From positions 114,326-178,325 of the forward strand of contig CACOJM010000001.1 in the NCBI GenBank assembly GCA_902627565.1: a stretch of DNA of 64,000 nucleotides, in the 5' to 3' direction. The DNA comes from an uncultured Pelagibacteraceae bacterium. Its GTDB lineage: Bacteria; Pseudomonadota; Alphaproteobacteria; Pelagibacterales; Pelagibacteraceae. Positions 37,483-47,112 of this stretch are shown one piece after another. Position 1 is the first letter of the stretch; every line of letters begins with the position of its first letter. The notes under the pieces are model-generated. The model searched no databases, was not told the DNA's origin, and saw nothing but the letters and a program-made list of their open reading frames with translations. Both the position numbers and the translations under genes were made by a program.

Positions 37483-38043
37483 TTATTTCATTTTATTGAT
37501 TGGTGAAAAGGTTTTTCGATGTTGGGTTGTAATGCCAAGTTTTTTTATTGCTTTTAGATGCTGTTTAGTACCGTAACCACAATTTTTATCCCAATAATAA
37601 CCTTTAAATTTTTTCCCAAGAGTTAAGATCATTTTATCACGTGTAACTTTTGCAATAATAGATGCTGCAGAAATTGATGGTATTTTTTGATCACCTCTAA
37701 TCACAGAATTAATATGATAATTTTTAATATCTGGCAATTTGTTTCCATCTATCAATATATGGGAAGGTTTTTTATTTAATTTTAAAATTGCTCTTTTCAT
37801 AGCGAGCAAACTTGCTTGTAATATATTTATCTTTTCTATTTCTTTTACAGAAGCTTTACCTACAGACCAAATAGAATTTTTTTTAATATATTTAGCTAAA
37901 ATTTCTCTTTGGGACTTTGTTAATTTTTTTGAGTCCTTTAATATTTTCTTGTTTATTGATTTTTTCAATATTACAGCAGCAGCATATACAGGTCCTACCA
38001 AACTCCCTCGACCAACCTCATCAACACCAGCAATAATTTTCAT
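37483..38043 (-). CDS. rnhB: Ribonuclease HII
   Basis: RNase HII cuts RNA-DNA junctions and removes single ribonucleotides. The 186 residues have GVDEVGRGSLVGPV at the N-terminus (catalytic Asp-Glu pair), SKKLTKSQRE near 38, HILIDGNKLP near 97-106 and ASIIAKVTRD near 128-137. It shares one base with the UDG gene upstream. A 120-bp spacer with GANTC sites and a predicted promoter separates it from ccrM, the next gene on the strand. Confidence 0.96.
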   Translation of the reverse strand: MKIIAGVDEVGRGSLVGPVYAAAVILKKSINKKILKDSKKLTKSQREILAKYIKKNSIWSVGKASVKEIEKINILQASLLAMKRAILKLNKKPSHILIDGNKLPDIKNYHINSVIRGDQKIPSISAASIIAKVTRDKMILTLGKKFKGYYWDKNCGYGTKQHLKAIKKLGITTQHRKTFSPINKMK

Positions 38044-38762
38044 TAAATTTTTATATTTAGATCTTTAATTCGTTGCCTAATTTTTTTTAAATCTGCCCAA
38101 GAATATTTCTTATTTTCAGGAAATCTAATTAAATATGAAGGGCTAAATGTTATCATTAATGGATAGGTCTTATTTTTAATAATTATTTCTTTCCAATTTC
38201 CTCTCTCACTTGAAATTTTATTGTTGATCCCTGTAAGTGACTCCATTGCCGTACTTCCCATAAGAATTATCATTTTAGGGTCAATTATTGATATATGTTC
38301 TTTTAAAAATTTTGAATAACGATTTATTTCTTGAGCAGTGGGCTTTCTGTCTTCAGGTGGCCGAAAGTTAACTGAATATGATAAATAAACATTTTCTATT
38401 TTAATATTTATAGCGAGCAACATTTTTTTTAAAAGTTTTCCGACCTCACCTTGAAATACTAGATTTGATAAATCTTCTTCAAGCCCAGGAGCCTCACCTA
38501 TTAACATTATAGGACTATTTACATTCCCATCACCAAGCATTAAATTTTTAGAATTATTTTTTAAATTACAATTTTCGATTGAATTAATTTCTTTTTTTAA
38601 ATTTGATAGTCTCTCAGCTTTATTGAGAATATCTTTAGCTTTATCGGAATTAGAGATTTTTAGTCTATTTATTGGCTTGTTGTTGAAGTTAAAGTCAGGC
38701 TCAAAAGTGTCAATTAAATTCTGATTAATTTTGTCATTTTGATTTAATTGTTTTTTAGACAT
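38043..38762 (-). CDS. Uracil-DNA glycosylase, family 4-like, without cluster cysteines
   Basis: The 239 residues match family 4 UDG: LMLGDGN near 74-80, MLIGEAPGLEED near 86-97, a central NFRPPEDRKPTAQEI, and the C-terminal SPSYLIRFPENK in place of HPSYL. It should excise uracil from DNA. Family 4 enzymes studied in thermophiles bind a 4Fe-4S cluster through four cysteines; here only Cys65 remains in the whole protein, so a cluster is unlikely. The first 55 residues are a variable Asn/Lys-rich extension. It is divergent from the TPR gene across 11 bp. Confidence 0.82.
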   Translation of the reverse strand: MSKKQLNQNDKINQNLIDTFEPDFNFNNKPINRLKISNSDKAKDILNKAERLSNLKKEINSIENCNLKNNSKNLMLGDGNVNSPIMLIGEAPGLEEDLSNLVFQGEVGKLLKKMLLAINIKIENVYLSYSVNFRPPEDRKPTAQEINRYSKFLKEHISIIDPKMIILMGSTAMESLTGINNKISSERGNWKEIIIKNKTYPLMITFSPSYLIRFPENKKYSWADLKKIRQRIKDLNIKI

Positions 38763-38773
38763 AAAATGTAATT

Positions 38774-40456
38774 ATGTTTGATAAATTTTTAAAATTTTTT
38801 TTTATTATATTATTATATCAAACTCCATTATATTCCAAAAATATTAGTTTCAATAATTTTAATTCAAAAAATTTTTCTGATTATTTTTCCGGTATAGTTG
38901 CATTCGAAAACAGACATAACTCAGAGTCATTAAAGTTTTTTGAGTCATCCAAAATCTTGCTTAAGGAACACGACACATTTTTAAAAAAATATGTAACAAC
39001 TTTAGTTTTGGAAAATAAAATTTCCAAAGCTATAAATGTTGTTAAAAATAATTTAAGTGAAAATAGAGTAGATTTTTTTGATGCTTATTTATTACTAATT
39101 GTAGATAGTTTTAAAAAAAATAAATTTGATGAGGCTGAGTTTTATTTAGAAAAAGCATCTATTTTTTTAAAAGACGAAAAATTTAATGCGGCTATAATAG
39201 AATCATTGAAACAATATAATTTTGTTTTTAAAGAAAGAAAAATAATTGATAATAAAAAAAATTTTGGAACTTTGTCATTAATAGCCGAAACATTTCAGAG
39301 ATGTTATTTGGATGATGTAAAAACAGAAAATTATTTCCTAAATATAATAAATAAGAATGATGCTGATTATTCAAGATATATATATTTTTATTTAACTTAT
39401 TTAATAAATAATAAAAAATTTGATGAAGCAAATACAGTTTCAAAAGATATTAATTATATAAACTCAACATTACTTTTATCCCAGGCTAAAAGTTGGATTG
39501 AAAAAGAAAATTTTGATAAATTTAATCAGATATTTTCATGTCAAAATCATAATCATATCCTGAGCGAGTTTTTATTTTTGATTTCAAATCTTTATTCATC
39601 ACAAGATACTTTTGAAAAATCAAATTATTATTTATTCTTATCAAATTTTTTAAATCCAAAATTTATTTATAATCTTTCTTTAGCAGTTGAAAATTATTAT
39701 CTAAACAATGATTATGAAAAAGCAAAAACTATTTTAAAAAACTTTAAAAAAGAGGATGACTTTTATTATTGGAGTAGAAAAAAAAAAGAGGCTCAGATTA
39801 TTTTGACTCAAAAAAATAAAAATGAGTCTCTTAAATTTATTATCTCTGAATATAAAAAAATTGAAAAACCTAACAATAAAATAATTTTTGATTTAGCCAA
39901 TTTTTATAAAAGATCAAAAGATTACGAAACTGCAATTAAATATTATTCAAAAGTTATTGAAAATTTAGATGAAAAATCAGATATAAAATCAGATCTTCTT
40001 TATAGAAGGGGCGGTAGTTATGAAAGAAGTGGTGACTATTTGAATGCGGATAAAGATTTGCTTGAGTCTCTAAATATAAATCCTGACGATGCATATGTTT
40101 TAAATTATCTGGCTTATTCATGGTTAGAAAGGAATTATAAAATTGAAGAAGCCATGAGAATGTTAAAAACAGCTTATGAGGCAGAAAATGAAGATCCTTA
40201 TATAATTGATTCTATTGGTTGGGCTTATTATTTAATAGATGATTATAAAGAAGCAGAAAAATACTTAAAGCGAGCGGTAGTAATGATGCCTGATGATCCA
40301 ATCGTTAACGATCACTATGGTGACATTTTGTGGAAATTAAATAGAAAAATTCAAGCAAGATATTTTTGGAAAAATGTTCTTAAAATGGAGAATGTAGAAA
40401 TAGAAATGATCCAAAATATAAATAATAAATTAATTGAGGGTCCAAAAAATTCTTAA
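38774..40456 (+). CDS. Tetratricopeptide-repeat protein
   Basis: A 560-residue protein with an N-terminal hydrophobic signal segment (about 5-18), then helical repeats through most of its length. The clearest TPR units are near the C-terminus: LYRRGGSYERSGDYLNAD, AYVLNYLAYSWLERNY, YIIDSIGWAYYLIDDY and IVNDHYGDILWKLNR, each with the spaced small and aromatic residues of TPRs. It is probably exported or membrane-anchored and scaffolds other proteins. Function is not known. It directly precedes ispE (3 bp gap), an arrangement I recognise from other alphaproteobacteria. Confidence 0.82.
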   Translation: MFDKFLKFFFIILLYQTPLYSKNISFNNFNSKNFSDYFSGIVAFENRHNSESLKFFESSKILLKEHDTFLKKYVTTLVLENKISKAINVVKNNLSENRVDFFDAYLLLIVDSFKKNKFDEAEFYLEKASIFLKDEKFNAAIIESLKQYNFVFKERKIIDNKKNFGTLSLIAETFQRCYLDDVKTENYFLNIINKNDADYSRYIYFYLTYLINNKKFDEANTVSKDINYINSTLLLSQAKSWIEKENFDKFNQIFSCQNHNHILSEFLFLISNLYSSQDTFEKSNYYLFLSNFLNPKFIYNLSLAVENYYLNNDYEKAKTILKNFKKEDDFYYWSRKKKEAQIILTQKNKNESLKFIISEYKKIEKPNNKIIFDLANFYKRSKDYETAIKYYSKVIENLDEKSDIKSDLLYRRGGSYERSGDYLNADKDLLESLNINPDDAYVLNYLAYSWLERNYKIEEAMRMLKTAYEAENEDPYIIDSIGWAYYLIDDYKEAEKYLKRAVVMMPDDPIVNDHYGDILWKLNRKIQARYFWKNVLKMENVEIEMIQNINNKLIEGPKNS

Positions 40457-40459
40457 AAA

Positions 40460-41302
40460 ATGGGTTTTGAAAAGATAAAATCAAATGCCAAAATTAATTT
40501 AGCACTAAATATTGTAGGTAAATTAAACAGATTACATAAAATAGAGAGCTTAATTGCATTTATAGATCTTCATGATTTAATTTTTATAAAAAGTATAAGA
40601 TCAAAAAATCATCGTATTATATTCAATGGGAAATTTTCAAAAAATATTAATTCTAACAATACAATTACAAAATTATTAAAGGTTTTAGAAAAAAAAAAAT
40701 TAATAGATCAGAAATATTTTATTAAAATAACCAAAAATATTCCACAAAAATCTGGTTTAGGAGGCGGATCAATGAATGCAGCTAATATCTTTAAGTATTT
40801 CTTAAAAAGAAAAATTATAAAATTGAATACAAGACAAATATCAGAAATTGCATACAAAGTTGGCTCAGACGTTATATTGGGTTTAGATTCCACTTATTCT
40901 ATCTTAACCTCCAAAAAAAAAATAAAAAGATATAAAGATTGTAAAAGACTATTTACTTTAGTGGTAAAACCTAAATTTGGTTGTTCTACAAAAGAAATGT
41001 ATTCTTATGTTAATAAATTTGACAAACCCAGATTTTCTAATCCTCAAAAAAAAATGTTTAACTTAAATAATTTAAGAAAAACAAATAATTCATTGGAAAA
41101 AATTGCTTTAAAAAAATATCCAGTATTAAGTAAAATTACTTCTTACTTAAAAAATTTAGAAAAACCAATTTTTGTAAGAATGTCAGGATCTGGATCTGCT
41201 TTTATTGCATACTATGCATCAAAAAGGCAATGTGATATAGCTCAAAAACGGTTTATTAAAGATCATAAAAAATATTGGTGCATCAGTTCAAAAACTATAT
41301 AA
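40460..41302 (+). CDS. ispE: 4-diphosphocytidyl-2-C-methyl-D-erythritol kinase
   Basis: IspE is the GHMP kinase of the MEP isoprenoid pathway. The 280 residues begin with KSNAKINLALNIVGK, contain the ATP-binding loop PQKSGLGGGSMNAAN near 94-108, and the C-terminal MSGSGSAFIAYY near 245-256. Length is normal. It lies between the TPR gene and tRNA-Gln on the same strand. With ispH at 23037 it gives two steps of the pathway in this window. Confidence 0.95.
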   Translation: MGFEKIKSNAKINLALNIVGKLNRLHKIESLIAFIDLHDLIFIKSIRSKNHRIIFNGKFSKNINSNNTITKLLKVLEKKKLIDQKYFIKITKNIPQKSGLGGGSMNAANIFKYFLKRKIIKLNTRQISEIAYKVGSDVILGLDSTYSILTSKKKIKRYKDCKRLFTLVVKPKFGCSTKEMYSYVNKFDKPRFSNPQKKMFNLNNLRKTNNSLEKIALKKYPVLSKITSYLKNLEKPIFVRMSGSGSAFIAYYASKRQCDIAQKRFIKDHKKYWCISSKTI

Positions 41303-41334
41303 ATTTCATTTTTTATGTTATACGAATTTATTAT

Positions 41335-41408
41335 TGGGGCGTAGCCAAGCGGTAAGGCACGGGTTTTTGGTACCTGCATCCTAGGTTCGAATCCTAGCGC
41401 CCCAGCCA
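41335..41408 (+). tRNA. tRNA-Gln (UUG)
   Basis: The sequence folds into a full cloverleaf. The acceptor stem pairs TGGGGCG (41335-41341) with CGCCCCA (41398-41404), followed by discriminator G and an encoded CCA (41406-41408). The T arm has TTCGAAT flanked by CTAGG and CCTAG. The anticodon stem CGGGT/ACCTG closes the loop TTTTGGT, giving anticodon UUG, which reads CAA and CAG. The 3' end lies only 3 nt before the cca start codon, so the tRNA is probably cut out of a transcript shared with ispE and cca. Confidence 0.96.
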
Positions 41409-41411
41409 ATT

Positions 41412-42686
41412 ATGAAATATTTATTGAATAAATTATTTTTAAGAAGCAATAATCTAGATAATGTTAGCATCGGTTTAAAGAACTTAACTTTAAAAACTCC
41501 AGCAAGTAAAATTTTTCACGCAATAAATTCTCACTCAGAAGTGAGTGAAATAAGATACGTTGGCGGATGTGTAAGAAAAATAATTAATAAAGAAAAAATT
41601 GATGACATAGATTTAGCAACAAATTTAGAGCCAAAAGATGTTTGTGATGCTTTAAAAAAAAATGGAATAAATTTTTATGAAACAGGAATTGAACATGGTA
41701 CTATCACAGCACTTATAGATGATTATAAATTTGAAATCACAACCTTAAGAAAAGATGTTTTAACAGATGGTAGACATGCAGAGGTAAAATTTTCAAAAGA
41801 CTGGAAAGAAGATGCATCTAGAAGGGACTTTACAATTAATGCAATTTACTCTGATAGGGGAGGTAATTTATTTGATCCGTTCAACGGCAAAGAGGATTTG
41901 GAAAAAGGAGAGGTTAATTTTATTGGTAATCCTGAAAAAAGAATTAAGGAAGATTATTTAAGAATACTTCGATATATAAGATTTTTTTTAAACTATTCAA
42001 AACAAAAACATAAGCCTGAAATTATTAAGTATTTAAAAATGAATCTTGATGGCATTTCGAAATTATCAAAAGAAAGATTAATAGATGAATTAAAAAAAAT
42101 ATTACGTCCAAAAATTTTGATAAATTTAACGAAAGATAAATTTAGCCTAGAAATAATAGAAACGATTTTTCCTCAATTAAAACATTTTAATATTTTTTCG
42201 AAATTAAATTCATACTCAAGTATTCTTTTAAAAGAAATTGATTTTATCTTAATTATTTCGTTATTAGTTACCGATCAAACTGATAATGTGGATTACTTTT
42301 TATATAAATTCAATATTTCAAAAAAAGATCAAAAAAGAATTAAAGATATTCATGAATTCTACAAAGATAGAATTTTTTCCAAAACTTTATCCAACGAAGT
42401 TTTAAATAAAATCTTTTATTATAAAGGAAAAGAAACTGTAATTGACATTTTAAATTTTAGAATATTCAAACTTAGAAAATTAGATAATAATTTGATTCAA
42501 CAAATTAAATTTTATAAAGATATGGTTAGACCAAGTATGCCTATCAAAGCAGATAATTTAATGGTCAAATATAATATTCCAGAGGGTAAAGTTTTAGGAG
42601 ACAAACTTAGAATGATAGAAGAAGAGTGGGTAAATAATAATTTTAGGATTTCTGATCAACAAGTTGAAAATATTATTAATAATTAA
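41412..42686 (+). CDS. cca: CCA tRNA nucleotidyltransferase
   Basis: This class II nucleotidyltransferase adds or repairs the CCA end of tRNAs. The 424 residues have the head motif [21 protein letters not shown] near 53 with the two metal-binding aspartates, [16 protein letters not shown] near 115, and the template arginine segment [14 protein letters not shown] near 137-150. A poly(A) polymerase is the usual alternative within the family, but the gene's place 3 nt after a tRNA favours CCA addition. The C-terminal RNA-binding half is divergent. Its stop is shared with greA through one TTAA. Confidence 0.9.
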   Translation: MKYLLNKLFLRSNNLDNVSIGLKNLTLKTPASKIFHAINSHSEVSEIRYVGGCVRKIINKEKIDDIDLATNLEPKDVCDALKKNGINFYETGIEHGTITALIDDYKFEITTLRKDVLTDGRHAEVKFSKDWKEDASRRDFTINAIYSDRGGNLFDPFNGKEDLEKGEVNFIGNPEKRIKEDYLRILRYIRFFLNYSKQKHKPEIIKYLKMNLDGISKLSKERLIDELKKILRPKILINLTKDKFSLEIIETIFPQLKHFNIFSKLNSYSSILLKEIDFILIISLLVTDQTDNVDYFLYKFNISKKDQKRIKDIHEFYKDRIFSKTLSNEVLNKIFYYKGKETVIDILNFRIFKLRKLDNNLIQQIKFYKDMVRPSMPIKADNLMVKYNIPEGKVLGDKLRMIEEEWVNNNFRISDQQVENIINN

Positions 42687-43159
42687 AGATACTTTACATC
42701 TTTAATTTCAAAATTTTTTATCCCTGCGGGTGTATTAATTTCAACTAGGTCATGTTTATTTTTTCCAATTAAACCTTTTCCAATAGGTGATTGAAAGTAG
42801 ATCAATTTATTCTTAAGATTGGCTTCATCTTTACCAACAATTTTGTAATTTATTTTTTCCCCTGTGTCTAAATTTTCTAAAAAAACTGTTGACCCAAAAA
42901 TTATTTTACCTTCATTGTTTATTTTAGTTACATCAATAACATTTGCTCTTGCTATAATGTCATTTATTTCTGTAATTCTTCCCTCATTGTGCGATTGCTC
43001 TTCTTTTGCTGCGTGGTATTCTGCATTTTCCTTGAGATCGCCATGCGATCTAGCTTCAGCGATAGCTGCAACGATTTCAGGTCTCTTTTTTTCTTTTAGA
43101 AAAACTAATTCCTCTTTTAATTTATTTAATCCATTTAAAGTTATAGGTTCTTTTTCCAT
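42683..43159 (-). CDS. greA: Transcription elongation factor GreA
   Basis: GreA rescues backtracked RNA polymerase by stimulating transcript cleavage. The 158 residues have the N-terminal coiled-coil hairpin ([19 protein letters not shown] through [17 protein letters not shown], with the acidic tip DLKENAEY) and a C-terminal FKBP-like domain with [10 protein letters not shown]. Length is typical. It is 1 bp downstream of hemF on the same strand. Confidence 0.97.
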   Translation of the reverse strand: MEKEPITLNGLNKLKEELVFLKEKKRPEIVAAIAEARSHGDLKENAEYHAAKEEQSHNEGRITEINDIIARANVIDVTKINNEGKIIFGSTVFLENLDTGEKINYKIVGKDEANLKNKLIYFQSPIGKGLIGKNKHDLVEINTPAGIKNFEIKDVKYL

Positions 43160-43160
43160 A

Positions 43161-43988
43161 TCATTTCCATTTGGCTAATGGAGGAAGTGACATTAATATA
43201 CCATCAACATTTCCACCTGTTTGTAATCCAAATTTTGTTCCTCTGTCATATAATAAATTAAACTCAACATATCTACCTCTTTTAATGTATTGTGTTTCCT
43301 TTTCTTTATACGTCCACTTCCTTTTTATTTTTTTTCTAATAATTTTTTCAAAAATAGATTGAAATGTTATTCCAACATCTCGTATAAATATAAAATCTGT
43401 TTCAAAATTATTTTTTTTATAATCAAAAAAAATACCTCCTATTCCTCTAGACTCCTTTCTGTGAGGTAAATAGAAATATTCATCGCACCATTTTTTATAT
43501 CTATTGTAATAATTCTTATTATGTCGATCACACATTTTTTTTAATATTTTATGAAATTCTTTTTTTTCATTTTTATCATTTATAGATGGTGTTATATCTA
43601 TCCCTCCACCAAACCAATCTTGTGTAGTACATATATATCGAGTATTAAAATGCATTGCTGGGATGTGGGGGTTTTTCATATGCATTACAACCGAAACTCC
43701 AGATGCCCAAAACCTTGGATCTTTTTTTGCTCCAGGAATTTTTTTTTGAAAATTTTTTGAAAATTTTCCATATACCTTTGAAAAATTAACTCCAACTTTA
43801 TCAAATATTTTTCCATTTTCTAGAATTCTGAATTCACCACCTCCTTCATCTTTTTTTTTATTTCTTTTCCATATTGTTGATTTAAAAGTTAACTTATTAT
43901 TTTCTAAATAAGTTATTGAATTACATATAGATTCTTGGATCATTTTAAACCAATTGCTTGTTAAATCTTTTTTAATTTCAATATTCAT
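43161..43988 (-). CDS. hemF: Oxygen-dependent coproporphyrinogen III oxidase
   Basis: HemF decarboxylates coproporphyrinogen III to protoporphyrinogen IX with oxygen, so heme synthesis here is aerobic. The 275 residues carry the family blocks [32 protein letters not shown] near 128-139, [10 protein letters not shown] near 180-189, [20 protein letters not shown] and the final [12 protein letters not shown]. It supplies heme for the bc1 and oxidase complexes encoded nearby. It lies between trmL and greA with spacers of one base. Confidence 0.95.
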   Translation of the reverse strand: MNIEIKKDLTSNWFKMIQESICNSITYLENNKLTFKSTIWKRNKKKDEGGGEFRILENGKIFDKVGVNFSKVYGKFSKNFQKKIPGAKKDPRFWASGVSVVMHMKNPHIPAMHFNTRYICTTQDWFGGGIDITPSINDKNEKKEFHKILKKMCDRHNKNYYNRYKKWCDEYFYLPHRKESRGIGGIFFDYKKNNFETDFIFIRDVGITFQSIFEKIIRKKIKRKWTYKEKETQYIKRGRYVEFNLLYDRGTKFGLQTGGNVDGILMSLPPLAKWK

Positions 43989-43989
43989 T

Positions 43990-44463
43990 TTAAATTAATT
44001 TAGTTTGCCTTAAACTTTCAGCCAATATAATAGCTACCGACGTGGCAACGTTAAGTGAACGCATATTTTTTTTCATAGGTATTATTAATTTATTTTTAAT
44101 CATTTTATGCACTTCTTCAGGAACGCCAGCACTTTCCCTTCCAAATAAAATAGTATCATTAATATTAAATTTAAATTTTGTATAAGATACCGTCGCTTTT
44201 GTAGTCATCAATATGATTCTTTGATTTTTTTTGTTTTCGAAAAATTGATTATAACTTTCATAGAATATAATCTGATTTTCCTTCATATAATCCATCACTA
44301 CTCTTTTGAATCTCTTATCACTAAATAAAAAGCCGCATGGCTCTATAATCTCTAATTTTGCTCCAAGACAAGCACATGTCCTGATTATTGCCGCAGTATT
44401 TTGAGGTATATCTGGTTCAAATAATGCAATATTCGGCCTATCATTTATGAGATTATGTGTCAT
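43990..44463 (-). CDS. trmL: tRNA (cytidine/uridine-34-2'-O)-methyltransferase
   Basis: A minimal SPOUT methyltransferase of 157 residues. NIALFEPDIPQNTAAIIRTCACLG at the N-terminus (shown in part), the GRESAGVP loop near 114-121 and the knot segment NMRSLNVATSVAIILAE near 134-150 identify TrmL/TrmJ-like enzymes; the short length fits TrmL, which methylates wobble position 34 of tRNA-Leu. It diverges from petA across an 88-bp spacer and is 1 bp from hemF. Confidence 0.92.
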   Translation of the reverse strand: MTHNLINDRPNIALFEPDIPQNTAAIIRTCACLGAKLEIIEPCGFLFSDKRFKRVVMDYMKENQIIFYESYNQFFENKKNQRIILMTTKATVSYTKFKFNINDTILFGRESAGVPEEVHKMIKNKLIIPMKKNMRSLNVATSVAIILAESLRQTKLI

Positions 44464-44551
44464 TCTTTCAGTAGAAAAATAATACTTTTTTATTATATGT
44501 AATCATATATTAACTATTTAAATCAATATATAGAATTATACAGACTTACAA
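44464..44551. other. Divergent trmL-petA spacer with a TATATG/CATATA palindrome
   Basis: This 88-bp AT-rich spacer must drive petABC in one direction and trmL-hemF-greA in the other. It contains the inverted repeat TATATG-TAAT-CATATA at 44494-44509. TATA-like hexamers are plentiful but I find no -35 at standard distance for either direction. The palindrome could be an operator, or chance in such AT-rich sequence. Confidence 0.35.
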
Positions 44552-45061
44552 ATGGCGGAAAAAAAAACCAATAGAAGAGATTTTTTATTTACAGCAACCT
44601 ATGCTGTTGGCGCAGTTGGAGTAGGCGCCACAGTTTGGCCAATGATTGATCAAATGAACCCAGACGCCTCTGTAAAAGCCCTGGCTAGCACAGAAGTTGA
44701 TGTAAGCTCAGTAAATCCAGGAAAAACAATTACAGTTCTTTGGAGAGGAAAACCAGTTTTTATTAGAAGAAGAACAGATGAAGAAATTGCAGAGGCAAGA
44801 GCAGTAAAATTAGAGGAATTAAAACATCCAGAAAAAGATGAAGATCGAGCACTTAATCCAGAGTGGTTAGTAATGCTTGGAGTTTGTACTCACCTTGGTT
44901 GTGTACCTCTCGATCAAAAAGGAGATTATAATGGTTGGTTTTGTCCATGTCACGGATCACATTATGATACGTCAGGTAGAATTAGAAAAGGACCTGCCCC
45001 AACAAATATGGAAATCCCAAAATATGAATTTGTAAATGCAAACACAATTAAAATTGGATAA
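44552..45061 (+). CDS. petA: Ubiquinol-cytochrome c reductase iron-sulfur (Rieske) subunit
   Basis: The Rieske protein of the bc1 complex, 169 residues. It starts with a twin-arginine-like signal-anchor (RRDF at 8-11, then a helix about 12-30). The 2Fe-2S ligands are Cys112 and His114 in CTHLGC, and Cys131 and His134 in CPCHGSHYD; Cys117 and Cys133 form the stabilising disulfide. It opens the petABC operon, 8 bp before petB. No Shine-Dalgarno sequence is visible. Confidence 0.97.
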   Translation: MAEKKTNRRDFLFTATYAVGAVGVGATVWPMIDQMNPDASVKALASTEVDVSSVNPGKTITVLWRGKPVFIRRRTDEEIAEARAVKLEELKHPEKDEDRALNPEWLVMLGVCTHLGCVPLDQKGDYNGWFCPCHGSHYDTSGRIRKGPAPTNMEIPKYEFVNANTIKIG

Positions 45062-45069
45062 AAATAATT

Positions 45070-46332
45070 ATGAGTGATCACGAATATAACCCTAAATCAA
45101 AATTTGGTAAATGGTTTAATGATCGTCTACCTCTATTAACTCTTGCAAATCATTTGACAGATTATCCAACTCCAAAAAATTTGAATTATTGGTGGACATT
45201 TGGTGGAATTTTAACTTTTTGTTTAATCACTCAAATTGTAACAGGTTTGGTATTAGCAATGCATTATATTGCTCATGCTGATATGGCTTTTGATAGTGTT
45301 GAACACATTATGAGAGATGTTAATTATGGTTGGTTGATTAGATATATTCATGCAAATGGTGCATCGATGTTTTTTTTAGCAGTTTATATACATATATTTA
45401 GATCATTATTTTATGGTTCTTATAAAGCTCCAAGAGAAATAATTTGGATTATAGGTATTATAATTTATCTTTTAATGATGGCAGCGGCATTTATGGGTTA
45501 TGTGCTTCCGTGGGGGCAAATGAGTTTCTGGGGAGCAACTGTAATTACAAATTTATTTAGCGCAATACCTCTTGTAGGAGAAGGAATTGTAACCTGGTTA
45601 TGGGGTGGTTACTCAGTTGATAATCCAACACTGACTAGATTCTTTACTCTTCATTATTTAATACCATTTTTAATTTTGGGTTTAGTTATTTTGCATATTT
45701 GGGCTTTACATGTTCCAGGAAATAATAATCCTATTGGTATTGATGTAAAAAAACCATCAAAAGATACAGTACCATTCCATCCTTATATTGTAATCAAAGA
45801 TGGCTTTGCTTTGCTAATGTTTATGATTGTTTTTGCTTTTTTTGTTTTTTATACGCCTAACATATTAGGTCATGCAGATAATTATATTGAAGCAGATCCT
45901 TTAGTTACACCAGCACATATAGTTCCAGAATGGTACTTGTTACCTTTTTATGCGATTTTAAGATCAGTACCTGATAAGTTATTGGGAGTAGTTGCTATGT
46001 TGTCTGCTATTTTTATTTTAGCAGCGCTTCCTTGGTTAGATACTTCTAAAATTAGATCAGCAGTATTTAGACCTTTGTATAGACAATTTTATTGGATACT
46101 TGTCGCCGATGTTTTGGTTCTAGGCTATGTGGGAGCAATGCCTGCAGAAGGATTGTATTTATTGATAGCTAGAATAGCCACAGCATATTATTTTTTGCAC
46201 TTTTTAGTAATATTGCCTGTGTTAGGTTTTAAAGAAAAGACACTCCCAATACCATTAAGTATCACAGAGCCTATTTTGGGTGGTTCTCCAAATTTAGCTA
46301 CAGCAAAGAATAAAGAAAGTTTAAATAGATAA
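45070..46332 (+). CDS. petB: Cytochrome b of the bc1 complex
   Basis: A 420-residue membrane protein with eight helices holding both b hemes. Heme-ligand histidines lie in [10 protein letters not shown] and [12 protein letters not shown], with partners in [10 protein letters not shown] and [13 protein letters not shown]. The Qo-site motif PEWY is in [14 protein letters not shown] near 280, and the cd-loop [10 protein letters not shown] segment is present. It is a full-length fused cytochrome b, not the split b6/IV form. It is 8 bp after petA; petC starts right after its stop. Confidence 0.97.
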   Translation: MSDHEYNPKSKFGKWFNDRLPLLTLANHLTDYPTPKNLNYWWTFGGILTFCLITQIVTGLVLAMHYIAHADMAFDSVEHIMRDVNYGWLIRYIHANGASMFFLAVYIHIFRSLFYGSYKAPREIIWIIGIIIYLLMMAAAFMGYVLPWGQMSFWGATVITNLFSAIPLVGEGIVTWLWGGYSVDNPTLTRFFTLHYLIPFLILGLVILHIWALHVPGNNNPIGIDVKKPSKDTVPFHPYIVIKDGFALLMFMIVFAFFVFYTPNILGHADNYIEADPLVTPAHIVPEWYLLPFYAILRSVPDKLLGVVAMLSAIFILAALPWLDTSKIRSAVFRPLYRQFYWILVADVLVLGYVGAMPAEGLYLLIARIATAYYFLHFLVILPVLGFKEKTLPIPLSITEPILGGSPNLATAKNKESLNR

Positions 46333-47112
46333 GTGAAAAACTCTATCAGAATATTTTTTTTAACAACAATTATTCTTGGATTTCAATTTAATTCTAATGC
46401 TGCCGAAAAAGTAGAATATTTAAAGACAGACTGGAGTTTTAAAGGTCTTTTTGGAAAGTTCGATCGCTCAGCGCTTCAGAGAGGATATCAAGTTTATACA
46501 GAGGTTTGTTCATCATGTCATTCTATGAAATATTTGAGTTATAGAAATTTATCAGAAAAAGGTGGACCAGAATTTACAGAGGCACAGGCAAAAGCTATTG
46601 CTGCATCTTTTGAGGTAAAAGATGGACCAAATGCTGATGGTGACATGTTTACAAGACCAGGAAAATTATCTGATAAATTTGTTATGCCTTATGATAATAT
46701 TAAAGCTGCACAAGCTGCTAATGGTGGTGCCTATCCCCCTGATATGTCTGTTTTAGTTAAAGCAAGAGGAGGTGGGGTAGATTATATATATTCACTTCTT
46801 CAAGGATACGTCGATCCACCCGAGGGAGTTACGTTAGATGATGGAGTTTATTATAACAAATACATGTATGGAAATAAAATTAAAATGGCCAATCAATTAT
46901 CAGATGGTTTAGTAGAATATTCTGATGGAACAAATGCAACAATTGAACAAATGTCAAAAGACGTGACTACATTTTTAATGTGGGCAGCAGAACCCCATTT
47001 AGAGGCAAGACATAAAATGGGATTCAAAGCTATCGTATATTTAATTATTCTTACAACTTTGGTTTATTTTAGTATGAAAAAAATATGGTCACGTATTGAA
47101 ACGAAAGTTTAA
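46333..47112 (+). CDS. petC: Cytochrome c1
   Basis: The c-type heme subunit passing electrons to soluble cytochrome c. It has a signal peptide (about 1-23), the heme site CSSCH (Cys59, Cys62, His63) with MKYLSYRNL after it, the axial-methionine region of the C-terminal half, and a membrane anchor near 232-250. Length is 259. The start is GTG, directly after the petB stop. Its last 24 bp overlap the end of ychF on the other strand. Confidence 0.96.
   Translation: MKNSIRIFFLTTIILGFQFNSNAAEKVEYLKTDWSFKGLFGKFDRSALQRGYQVYTEVCSSCHSMKYLSYRNLSEKGGPEFTEAQAKAIAASFEVKDGPNADGDMFTRPGKLSDKFVMPYDNIKAAQAANGGAYPPDMSVLVKARGGGVDYIYSLLQGYVDPPEGVTLDDGVYYNKYMYGNKIKMANQLSDGLVEYSDGTNATIEQMSKDVTTFLMWAAEPHLEARHKMGFKAIVYLIILTTLVYFSMKKIWSRIETKV

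Noticed and set aside
37409..37582. A plus-strand frame of about 57 codons starting in the ccrM-rnhB spacer.
   Set aside because: Most of it is antisense to the rnhB 3' end, it has no ribosome site or recognisable domain, and the spacer is better explained by the ccrM promoter.
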